Source of the DNA: Fragilaria crotonensis
Lineage: Eukaryota; Bacillariophyta; Fragilariophyceae; Fragilariales; Fragilariaceae
Direction of reading: 5' to 3'
NCBI GenBank assembly: GCA_022925895.1
Contig: JAKSYS010000133.1
Coordinates: 1-64,000 of the forward strand
Length of the DNA stretch: 64,000 bases
This document shows positions 35,301 through 45,758 of this stretch, in pieces (positions within the stretch are counted from its first letter, which is position 1; each line of letters starts with the position of its first letter). The notes beneath the pieces are model-generated. The model saw only the letters and a list, made by a program, of their open reading frames with translations. It did not search any database and was not told the origin of the DNA. The translations under genes were made by a program, and so were the position numbers.

Positions 35301-36115
35301 ATGACGAAGGCTCTACTCTCCGTGCTCTTCATCCTCTTGTCGGGTAGTTTCTCGACTGTTACCTTTGGTTTCGTCGTGAATCATCCACGAGTGTCACGTA
35401 ATAGTAATGCTCGATTCCAAAAATCACTTGTTCTGAACGCCTTTGATGTGTCTGGGATGTGGCCTAGTGGCCTTAGTTTTGGAAAGGGTGAATTCAGATT
35501 CTACAAAAGTTTCGACAGTTGGATGTCCATTTTCTCCGAGGAAGATCGTCAAGCATATCCTGAGATATTCAACCTACCCCAGGGAACATACGAAGTTAGT
35601 ATGAAAAAGCCTCTTGGCATTGTCTTTGAAGAGATTGAAGCTGGCATGGGTGTTTACGTCCAAGATTTGGTCCAAGATGGAGCAGCCGAGCGTCAAGGAA
35701 TCATTCAACGAGGAGACGTGCTCGTTGGTATTACCGCCATCAAAGTGGTTGGTGCCAAATGGGAACGTCGTCTGCTTCCGGCTCGGCCATTTGACTTTGA
35801 TACAGTCATTGGTGCCATCTCGTCCAACGAACCGAAATGGGGTTGTGACGATGTTGTTCTTTGTAAGTGCTTGTGACTTCAGTGTGCGTCTGTGCCAATG
35901 ACGAATGCTTGCATTCATCAAAGACAACCCGACTGACTGTCAACCTTTCTTTTCTGTCTCTCTTGTCAGTGTTTGAAAGACCGGGAGAAGCAGATTCAAA
36001 GGCAGTGGACGAATTCATGCTCTTCTTCAACCCACCAGGGACTCACCATGGCGACAGCAGCAATGATTTTGTGTGTGAGTTTTTTCATCAGGGTGCGCTA
36101 GCTACTGTAGCATGA
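35301..36115 (+). CDS. PDZ-domain protein with plastid-type presequence, one intron
   Basis: 235 residues from ATG 35301. A hydrophobic leader (LLSVLFILLSGSFSTVTFGF) ends in TFGF followed by Arg/Ser/Asn-rich sequence, as in diatom plastid targeting presequences. The body has a single PDZ-like fold: the KKPLGIVFEE carboxylate-binding loop region, GVYVQDLVQDGAAERQGIIQRGDVLVGI, and a closing FDTVIGAI helix. The intron is 35863-35969 (CTTT/GTAAGTGC to CTTGTCAG/TGTTTG, phase 1), and the second exon ends at TGA 36113-36115. No protease domain accompanies the PDZ, unlike Deg/HtrA proteins, so an adaptor role is likely. The longer open frame to 35190 lacks the leader at its N-terminus, so the 35301 start is preferred. 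Confidence 0.75.
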
Positions 36116-36458
36116 CGATGCAGATGTAACGTTACAAAATGAATTTATAATAATGCTAAAACGTTGGTTGTGTCCTTTCATTTTCCGCAAGAAGTTTAGA
36201 ATCATGTGTTTATCTATCTGCTGTTGCAATGAAACACTACTAGAAATAGGTTACAACTAGATGCCCACAAATAGTCGCTCTGGGTATGCTGCCAGTTTCA
36301 TTGCCCAACAAGACTATCCCAACCAAGGAGATCCGAATGCCGAGCGCTGCCAAGTATGCAATCGTCACGATTGCAGCACATTCGTGTATGTTTAGCTGTA
36401 AAGTATCCATTCGAATCATGGAACGAAAATGGGAAAACAGAGAACAGACTCAGGTCCT
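36116..36458. other. Short intergenic region between convergent genes
   Basis: 3' flanks of the PDZ gene and the coiled-coil gene; nothing identifiable. Confidence 0.4.
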
Positions 36459-37951
36459 TCACTCCGTTTTCCTTCTTCGAAAAATCAAATTCTTGGCCTT
36501 TTCAATGGTATTGGTGGCCTTGGTTTTGGCAACATCCTTCGCCACCTTGGCAGTTTGTTTTGTCAATGCCGACAAGTCCTCTCGTTCTGATGCCAATACC
36601 TCCACCTTTCCTTCCAGCTCTTCCTTATCTCGCGCAGCCTTCATGAGTTCCTGGAAGTCGCTTGCAAGGCGGATTCTTTTTGCCACAGTTTGTTATTCAA
36701 ATCCGACTTTACGGATTCCATCGCGAGCTTGCCTCCATGCGTGCCCTGCGAGCCTTGGCCTCCGCCTCTTCTTGGGCTTGTCGCAACACGTTCTCGGCCA
36801 AGGTACGATCCTTCTGTCGTGCATTCTGTTCCATTTCAAGACGATCTTCCCATTCCATCTGATCGTCCATGTAAATTTGACGCAATTCTGTAAAATTGGT
36901 TTGCAAGGCTTGGAATTGTTCTGTAAATTGGACTTTCCATTCATTCGCCATGTTGACTTCCTCCTTTGCCTTTAAGAGTTCTTGTTCCAATTTTGTAATT
37001 TCCATGCGCAAGGCTTGTTCCTTCAAGGCTGATTCGGCTTGCATGGCCTCTTCCTTGAGCCGCAATGTTTCTTGAAGCTGTAGCTTGTCCCGATGGGCGG
37101 CAAACTTGTATTCTTGAAATTGATCTGCCAATCGCTCGAGACGAGCTTCATAACCGGCTTCTTGAGATCTAAAGGACAATATGTAAAGTGTGAGCAATAC
37201 ATGTATAGCAGGTTGAAACTTGGCAATGCAAAACGCAATACGCTGCACAGAAACCATTCAGCATGACTTACTGGAGTTCAGCTCGCAATTCTCGGACAAG
37301 TTCCTTTTGTTGCATCGCCTTGCGTTCCAAGTCTTCTCGCAATTTCATGACCTGGTCTCGTGCCGCATGTAAGAATTGACTTGCTTCGTACAAGTCGGGA
37401 TCGAAAAGACTATTGTCATCGTCCACCGAGGCAGTAGTAGTTGCTGCTGTTGTTGTGGACGACGAGTCATTTGGTTTGAGGGCATGTCCAAAGCCTGAGA
37501 ATATGACTGGTGCTGGTTTTGGTGGATCAATCGGTACTGGTGATGGAGGAGTGACACTTGTGGTGGTGGCATGACCAAAGCCACTAAAGAGTGGTGCCGC
37601 TGCCAATGGCTGTGATGATGATGATGTCGGTGCTGCATTCGTTACGTGTCCGAATCCGGAAAAAACGGGTGCAGGTGGTGGCGGCGGTGATGATTGTGAT
37701 TCTGGAGATGATTCTGTAACAGCTGATGATGTGGCATGACCAAATCCTGAAAAGATGGGAGGAGTTTTGGTTTCTGGCTGTGATTCTGGTGGTGGATTGG
37801 TAGTAGCAGTTGAAGCCGTATCAATAGTGTTGCCATTCGCTAGTCCGAATGCATTGCCGGCACCTTTTGTGGTAAAGGCATATCCGTGTGTTCCAACAAT
37901 CAGAAAGGAGACATACAAGGCAATGGTGGCGTTTAATTTGAGTCCCATCAT
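36459..37951 (-). CDS. Coiled-coil protein with four FSGFGH repeats and plastid-type leader; one intron, two probable frameshifts
   Basis: The leader (ATG 37951) ends in VGTHGYAFTTKG, a hydrophobic segment followed by Ala-Phe, consistent with plastid import. A Pro/Ser/Thr-rich region then carries four copies of a FSGFGHA/V motif, each preceded by P/I/V and spaced about 25-40 residues. A long coiled coil rich in Glu/Lys/Arg follows. The intron is 37169-37271 (CTCCA/GTAAGT to CCTTTAG/ATCTC, phase 2). The frame breaks at about 36,730 (GCAAGCTCG, one A short of a continuous GCA AAG CTC reading) and again near 36,650-36,690; the third segment runs to a stop at 36459 and ends in a basic RRRK tail. 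Function is unknown; the repeats suggest a binding or assembly role (inference). Confidence 0.6.
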
Positions 37952-39181
37952 GCTGGTTACGTGTGACTTTTTAGTTGTCAGTTTGTGTAGGTCGAACAGA
38001 ATCCGTGATGCGAAAGAAACTTGGAACTTGGAGCAACTGGTAATGTAAAAGATAGACGAAAATTTACAACAAGTATAAGGAGCAGGTCAGCTACAATGAT
38101 GCTGAGTGTCGAAGTGATGAGAGACTGAGAGAGTATTGTGTCTAGTGATCGTGCAGATCTTTTTCGAACGTCAAATACAAGAAACGAAGAAAGAGTGAAC
38201 CCAGCATTCTCGAAGGGATGCTTTTCGTTCTCGTTCGAAGCTGCAACGACGTCGAACGTGACGCCATCGTTCACAGACGTCATCATTTCTGCTCAGTCAG
38301 CATTGAATTAGCCAATCAAACTCTCTGAAACAGATGCAATGACGTGAAACGTACGTGGTGGATGCCGTAGTTGGTGCATCAATAATGCGTCATAGTTCCA
38401 CATGATGCGAACCCCAAATCATGCCGTTACTGGAAAGTTGTTTCTGATGCTCTATGCATGCATGGTTCCGACTCCCAAGAGTCTGCCAAAGTGCCAAGTA
38501 ATAGGAGCATACTCCTGGTGAGTAGATGTACCAGTACCAGGTACCAGGTACCGTACTGTACACAATGACTTTTACTCGGAGCTCGGAGTACTGGAATACC
38601 GGGTACTGTTGTGCTACACCTACTTGCTCAGAAATTGCTGTATCATACCAGTCGATGTGCAGACCTGATAAAAGACTGCACAAACCGACGACCAGATGGG
38701 GTATCTCGGTATCTCGGTATCTCGCAGTAGGACGTTGCTGTGGCAGACTCCACGCATACACGCCATCGTCGACACTGAAACCTGCCATGGTCGCATTGAT
38801 GCCCTCCCTCGACATTCAAAGTCAACGTTGTCAAATTGAACTCTTTCACGCACAACTCACGGCCACTCTAGCACATTTTGATGATTCAACTCGTTTTTCT
38901 ATGTGATTTTTGACCTAGAAATTGCTGATACGAACCTACACTCGTCGAGTGTGTATAGTAACATGTAAAGAATGTTGAGTACTAGTATACCTCCTGCTGA
39001 TGTCTGCAACTGTGAAAGTTAGGTCAAGTGAAGTCGGTGGGACAATGATTCTGATACAGCCACGTCGTGAAGAAGAGCGATGAGATTGATTGTTCCAATC
39101 GTCCTTCTATTAGCAGGCCTCTACCGTTAGGTGTACATCGCTAGATTGGGAATCCCAGTACGTGAGTACTCCGAGCGCACA
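37952..39181. other. Intergenic region, GTAC-rich
   Basis: Presumed promoter of the coiled-coil gene on the left, 3' flank of the O-fucosyltransferase-like gene on the right. Tandem GGTACCA/GTACCAG elements lie at about 38,525-38,610. Short frames only. Confidence 0.5.
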
Positions 39182-42100
39182 TTAATACTTGTCTTTTCTC
39201 GGCACCACATCCGCATCAATCCCAGCCCACCCTGTAGGCCATTCGTAGGCATAGGCCATATGGTCGACATCGGTCCAATTGTGCAATGCAGTTTTGCGCG
39301 GCAAGAACGAATACCAGGAATCCATCATTGAGAGACCATGATATCCGCGCATCCGATTAATGTATCCGGAAAATGTCGAGAACCACGTGCCTGCAAACGC
39401 ACGACCGCGACTGGCCACAATAGTATCAATCATACCCATGTAATTCGGATCGAGATGGCTCAAATTGGCAAACTCCCAATAATCACTCAAAAAACGAACT
39501 CGGCGATGACGAGCAATGGGATTGAACCACGATAAATTCCGTTCGTCCGTCGCAATGTACAAGATTTCATCGGGCTTCCACAATTCTAGAGTGTTGTTCC
39601 ACCACAACTCTGCTGGTAATTTGACTTTTTGATACTGCAAATCCCCTCGACGGACATGCATTGCGCTGTATCCACCACTACCATCCTTGTCGGCACCACC
39701 AACAACCACTGCTCTTGCTGAATTCGTCGTCGTTCGTTGCTTGCCTTCGTACTGCAATGCCTTGACAATTTTACCAGCCGCACAGTAAATTTGATCATGA
39801 TAATGCAGAAAGTCTCGGACGAAGCGTTTCACAGTATTGTCAATGGCAGAATCCGTAAAGTGCAACATGGAGTAAAAATGAGTCAGCATGCGAAACTTCA
39901 TCACGTTGGCAGGGAAATGAATCACGGGGAACGCGTTGAACTTTTGAGTCCAATAGGTTATTTCACGTTTGCCACAAAAGTGCCTTGCTGATTGGACCGA
40001 CTCCTCATCCATAATTTGCTCCTTGTAGGCGTGAACATCAAAGACAACACACCCATCTTCGGCACGAAATCCAGGATTGTAGGCGGACGATTCCAAAAAG
40101 CCATTCAGGGTAAAGCAGGAGCGTTCACTTTTCGCGCGAACTTCGCAATGCTCCGCCGCATTCATAATGGTAGTCGCGTTCTCGCCCTTGGGGAGTGGCA
40201 CGAGGCCGTGTGGACCACCTTCCTTTTTCAGAAATTCAGGCATGGTGATGATTTTTAACCGTTTTTGGAATTCGGGAGTATGCAATGGGAAGAAATCAGC
40301 AAATGATCGCGTCTTGTGCTTAGTTGTGTCATGCTGTGTGCGTACGTTAGTGCCGAAAGTATAAGGACAACGAATGTTCAAGAAAGTAGCATGACCGTCC
40401 GCCTTCGACTACTTACATTGAGGAGATAGAGGACAATTTCAGGTGGAAGTACCAGAGTTCTCCCTGTCACGAACGCAATGATGAAGATGATTTCCATCGA
40501 CATTCGAACATTGTTCCAACCACCCCGATCGATCGCGAATGTAATATACTTCTCTTGAGGTCCTACGGCAAAAGGAGATTTGAAGTTTCGATCGCGATCA
40601 CCCTGTGGATCATTCCAGTATGCCAACGAGTCTACGTTGACATCACATTCGATGTGCGCACGAGTGGCGCCGATCATGGCAGGAGTCTGATCCATCGGTC
40701 GACCAGAGATACCCCGTGCCACTGGCTTCTTAGTCCAGTCAACATCTTGTTCCAGCATGTCAAGGGTCAGTTTTGGGACCTTTCGGTCCAGGGTTTCAGC
40801 ATCGCTTTCATCCTCCTTTTCTGGTTCTACCGTTTTGTCTTCTTCATGCGCGTGCGTAGCATTCAAGGGAGGTTTCACTTTAATCGGCGATTCCACAGCG
40901 TCTTGCCGAATTTCATGCTCAATCAACTCATCTCCATCAATCCCGACCCATGCAATTGGCCATTCTCGAGCAAAGTGGTTGCCGCTTATATATTGCCATT
41001 TTTGCATCCAGTCTCTCCGCGGCGCATATGAATACCATGAGTTGGTCATTGAAATGCCACGATATCCTCGCAACCGATTGATGTAACCGGAAAACGTTGA
41101 GAACCATGTTCCTGTAAATGTCCGCCCATAGGAGGCGACGATTGTTTCGATCATACCCAAATAGGTGGGATCCAATTGATCCAATTGGACCACATTGTTA
41201 TAGTCGTCCATATACTTGACTGGGTGGCCGTATTTGGCAGTTAGTGGATCAAAGAAGGAGCGGTTCTTTTCATCCGTTGAAATGTACAGCGCTTCGCCTT
41301 GCTTAAGGAATGACTTGGTATTGTTGTACCAGTCGTCAATACTAATTCGTGTCTCCTTGTATTGAAAGTCCCCATGACGAACATGCCAACTGCTGAATTC
41401 TGGGAATTCCTTTCGTAGCGCATGAATAATCTTGCCGGCGGCACATTGAATTTCATCCTTGTAATGAAGGGAATCTCTGACCAATCGTTTCATGTAATTG
41501 TCTGTAATCGGATTCGTGAAGTACATTGTGGCATAGTAGTGATCCAGCACCCGATACAGATCAACGCCAGTCAAATCCCAGTGCAAGAGTTGTGGATGGG
41601 TCCATGTCGCATTGTAATACGTAGGAACTCGCCCAACGCCACAAAATCGAACGGCTTTGGCCAAATTTTCCTGCGTAATGTTCTTGCCTTCAAAGACATC
41701 CTCGTCGAAAATCAAACACTGTTCTCGAACTCGAAATGTGGGTTGCCAACCAACGGGTCGAAAGTGTTTCCACAAATTATCGCAATTGGAAGGTAAACCG
41801 GCTGCTCGCAAACACAGGTCTCCCAACGGCTTCAGTTGTTTGAGTTCCTCGTCCTTCAATCCCAACACTCGTGCTCCGTGATTCGCCAAAAAATCCGACA
41901 TGGTGATGGTGGATATTCTCTTTTGTAAGGTTGGGAGGGATAGGAAACTTCCAAAACTTCGTGCACCATCCGTTCCCACGCCTAGTAGATAAAACGGACT
42001 CTTGGGTGGCAATATCAGAGTCCGACCGGTGGCTGCCGCCAGAACGACCATGTTTTCAAAGGACATGCGAACATTATTCCATCCTCCCGGATCTGGTTCA

Positions 42101-42924
42101 AAGGATAAAAATTGCAGATTCGTTGCTTCTGTTGGTTGGTGTGAAAACGGAGTCACAAATTGCAAATCGCGTGTTCCGACCGGATCATTCCAATAGGCCA
42201 ATTCCAAATCATCCACGACGTATCCATCGTCGCAGTGAATGCGACCCCTTTGAGCACCGATAAGCGCGGGTGTTTGGGACATTGGTAGTCCCACAACACC
42301 ACGAGCGAGATTTTGTTCCTGTTCTTGTGGCACTTCTTTCAGCTTTTGTTCGTCTTGTTGTTGCTGCTGCTGTTGCTGTTTCGGCGGTTGAGACTTTTGC
42401 TGCTTTTGTTCGTCTTGTTGTTGTTGCTGCTTTTGTTCGTCATGTTGTTGCTGCTGCTTCTGTTGTGACTCTTGCTTCGGCTTTTCCTCCACTACAATAT
42501 GCTTTGTCACTACCACTTCATCATGCTTTTCGTTTTCGGGCGGTGGTGCGGTCGTTAGCGGTATTTGCTGTTGCTGTTGTTCAGCATGATGAAACAGGAG
42601 TGGCAAGTCCTGCTCCAGTTCCTTCATCATTAGTGATTTTTCTTGTTCGACAAATGTTTTCCAATTCTTTCGAATTTGTCCGCTCTGATGCAAGAGTGAT
42701 GCCAATCCGACAACATGATTATTATTGTTGTTTGCGTTGATAGTGCCTGTTGCATCTTGTTGCTGTTGTTGTTGTTCTTGTTGTGCCAGTGGCGATGTCA
42801 ATTCAAACAAGTAAATGGGCAGGAGCATAAAGACAGCCAAGGCACAGGTTGCCACCAAGAGAATTACAATTTTGAGTTTGGTCCATTCACTAAAATTGAT
42901 GACACCCTGCGCCGGTGGACGCAC
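39182..42924 (-). CDS. Tandem two-domain O-fucosyltransferase-like protein, one intron
   Basis: About 1,219 residues after splicing 40334-40416 (CTCAAT/GTAAGTAG to ACACAG/CATGAC, phase 0). The basic N-terminus is followed by one membrane anchor (VILLVATCALAVFMLLPIYLF), a Gln-rich stem, and two homologous domains. Each has a GGWNNVRMS block, a GRTL.LPP block, a long middle region, the HVRHGD/HVRRGD motif typical of GDP-fucose O-fucosyltransferases, and a WFSTFSGYINR.RGY block. It would act in the Golgi/ER lumen on glycoproteins. The longest frame begins at GTG 42924. The open frame continues upstream without an ATG, and a candidate ATG at 43007-43009 is in another frame, so an upstream exon or a one-base error hides the true start. 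The GDP-fucose donor is inferred from family. Confidence 0.75.
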
Positions 42925-43776
42925 GGCACGAGCTGACCGATAGGTACTTCTCGGTCTTCGTGGTCGTCGAGATGAGGACGGCGATGTTCGTGTTGAGGGG
43001 AGCGAACATGATCTCTGTTTGGTAGTTTGTTACTTTGTATCGGTTGTTGTCCTGTGGGCCAGCGTTCGTTATGCTGTACCGTACTGGAGTACTATTTTGT
43101 ACTGTATCGAATTGCTACTGGATGTTGTTGTCAGTGACGACAATATTTCTCAGGAAAAGATTTGGTTGATTCGTTGAGTGACACAATGAAGACAGGAGAC
43201 GGTAAGCTTGGACTACGCTTGATATGCTTTCGGATGGACTCAAGATTTGACTGTGTGTTGGAGCGATGGGCGTCAAGCGTCAACAACGCACAGCATGGCC
43301 GTTTGGGTCACAAATTCACTGCACCGGCCCTGGCAACCTACTCCAAGTTTGGATCTTGAAACCGAAAATCGGGCCAAAAGTGCGAGTACTGGAGTACCAG
43401 GTACTGAGTACTGTAGACTGTACACTTTACCCCTAAAGATCTAAATACGGTACCACTATATCACTGGAGTACCATACACGCGTATCAAGTATCGCAACAG
43501 ATATGCTGTCTTGAACCGCACTTGTACCGACGACGGTTGGCAGTTCGCAGTTCGCAGTGCGTCTTGACTCATAACCCATCAGTTGTGGGAAACACTTCCC
43601 CACAGCCACTTATCCGTTTTCGACGACAATAATCCAGGTACGATGATCGAATTCATCTCGCTCGCCACACATCACACACAACGACTAATGACGTTCGAAG
43701 CAACAAATTGCAAATGAACGTCGTCGTTTGTCACGTGTCATGAGCTTTCATTTTGTCACAGCAACCATTGTTTGAT
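42925..43776. promoter_or_regulatory. Divergent intergenic region, GTAC-rich
   Basis: Between the O-fucosyltransferase-like gene (minus) and the hemerythrin-like gene (plus). The Ser/Arg-rich open extension of the former covers roughly 42,925-43,040. GTAC clusters at about 43,080-43,100 and 43,380-43,480. Confidence 0.45.
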
Positions 43777-44749
43777 ATGAGATCTCGAAATATCCTGTTG
43801 TTGCTGTATCTTCTCCTCGTATGCAGGAGTGGTGGAGCAGTTGTGACTTTTTCAGAATCCATTTGTTCGGTCGATGATGAAGCCAATGCGTCTTCATTTT
43901 TGTTGCAGCAGCAACAACGAGAGAGCGAAGCTGGATTTGGAACCTATCACCTTCATGGATGGCGTTGGCACTCCATGTCAGTCCTACGTGAATTGAGGCT
44001 CTTGCAAACATTACTACAGCCTGGCGAGGCGGAACCGCAGAAGCCACTACCAACTCGAGCGTGTGTATCCGATTTGGCACAACACATTATTGGCTTCAAT
44101 ATGAGAGGATTGCATAGAGTTGAATCCAATCTCTTTTTTCCATGGCTCAAGATCAGATTTGATCGGATCCTTGACGAGGCTGGTCGTACAGCCTTTCAGC
44201 GAATCCTTGTGACGGTGGTGCAGTACCAACAACAGCTCATCCAACAAGGACAACTCATGGTACGGAACGAAATTTTGTCGAGCGTTCTACGCTCACCGCA
44301 TGTGCTAGCGCTATTTTCTCAGCCCTCCTCTTGCGAATCCTTTTCATTCCACTCACTCATGTTTACAGATTGACACACTTTCAGAAATTGAATCGCAAGA
44401 TCAATTGGATCTCGATACCTTGACACCTCTCGTCACATCCATGGTGTCCACATTGCTCGAAATCTCTCGCCTTCAAACACAATTTCTGATCCCTGCCGTG
44501 ACTTTTCTGGTCCCCGCGTCGGAACAAATATCGTTGAACTATCAAATTTTGAAATCCATGGGATTGTGGGATTCTCGTTTGTACCTCGTTGGCATGTCCG
44601 AGGCTGTGCACGAATCATCAACCAACGAAACAGAACGGACATTGTTTCAACGCGAAATCCCCGCCCTGGTTCGATCTCTCATTCCCCGCTGGAAACGACT
44701 CTTGTACGATCCTCGAACCGCATGCCTCAGTCAATTGGCTTGCGGATGA
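43777..44749 (+). CDS. Secreted protein with hemerythrin-like features, one intron
   Basis: A hydrophobic leader starts at ATG 43777 (NILLLLYLLLVCRSGGA). The mature part has HGWRWHSMSVLRE, then FNMRGLHRVESNLFFPWLK; the His...His-x2-Glu pattern in helices recalls hemerythrin (HHE) di-iron proteins of diatoms. The second exon supplies LVGMSEAVHESS and ALVRSLIPRWKR. The acceptor is TTTACAG/ATTGAC (44369). The donor is either 44260 (ATG/GTACGG, 109-nt intron) or 44302 (CAT/GTGCTA, 67-nt intron); both are phase 0. Family assignment is tentative because it rests on a short remembered pattern, and I cannot verify a full set of iron ligands. Confidence 0.5.
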
Positions 44750-45758
44750 CCATGTCACGCACGCTCACACTCATTTGCACACACACAAGGTACGTGAAAT
44801 CCCTTTCTTTCATTCGTTTGGTTCGTTTCACACTTGTGGTGTTGTTCGTTCCAACAAGAAAATATAATGAGCTTGACGTGCGCCGTACAACTTCACAGTT
44901 TTTGTACGATGATTGGCACGTCATTTGCGTCTCGCACTTTTTCCCCCGTAAAGTACAAGCGTCAGCATGAGGCTCTATATTGCGTGTGTGATTGTCATTG
45001 GTTCATTCCTTTTGCAAATCCACAAATCGAGCTACATTCCCACTCTCGGACACGAGTTGCACCCTGGTGTCATTGTGTGTTGGGAGATAACCGTAGCACG
45101 TACATTCTTCATTCTCGATGTACATGTACACTCATTTGTAAACATGTGCTGGATTTCGCTGGTTTGGAACAACTCTCTTTTTTGGCAACTAACACATTCC
45201 GCAAACGACACATCGCTTGGCGATGGTGGTCTTTTTCTGTTCCTACTGCTAGGTCTAAGGATTGAGGATATCAAGAGACTGGCGGCAACTTTTGAGGTCT
45301 TTCCAGAAGGAAAAGGTGTTGGGAACGAGTGCTTCTGAAATCGCAAACAGATAAAGTGGTAGGCGGTAGGCGGGTCCTCCTACTAGGGAGAGTATTCTGC
45401 TTGGGACTCCTACATTGTTGATTCCGGAGATTGTTCCTAGAGAGAGAGAGTATTCGTCTTGGGACTCCTCTTGTGTTGATTCCGCAAAATGTTCTAGACT
45501 GTATCTGCTCGAGAGATGGATGAAAGTTGTTTCTTGAGTCCTCTGCAATTATGGGAATCGAACGTACTGTGCAGGAGCAGTTCCCCCTCTCGTTAACAAG
45601 TTACACTTATCATTGCTATTTGAGTGAACTCTCTTCACGCTGTGTTGCAATGGTCAGCGCGTGTCAGAACTGTGGTGCGGCGGCTGATACCTTTAACTGT
45701 AACGCACCTCTGATATGACACATATGCTAGCCGTAAGCAACTCTAGAAAAATCTACGC
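44750..45758. other. Intergenic region with a small open frame and an imperfect duplication
   Basis: An ATG frame at 44967-45338 encodes 123 residues with a hydrophobic N-terminus but no recognisable domain; I do not call it a gene. An imperfect direct duplication lies at about 45,388-45,500. ATG CTA GCC followed by GTAAGC (45724-45738) and a later CTCCTTGCAG (45775-45784) suggest splicing upstream of the LRR gene, but the phase does not match the LRR frame. Confidence 0.4.
45388..45500. repeat. Imperfect direct duplication, about 55-60 bp units
   Basis: GAGAGTATTC...CTTGGGACTCCT...GTTGATTCCG...TGTTC occurs twice in succession with a few mismatches and a GA-rich spacer. Confidence 0.6.

Noticed and set aside
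36286-36975. 229-codon plus-strand frame
   Set aside because: Antisense of the coiled-coil gene; its hydrophobic look comes from complementary Lys/Glu codons.
44967-45338. 123-codon ATG frame with hydrophobic N-terminus
   Set aside because: No domain, poor composition after residue 30 and no sign of neighbouring exons; left as intergenic.
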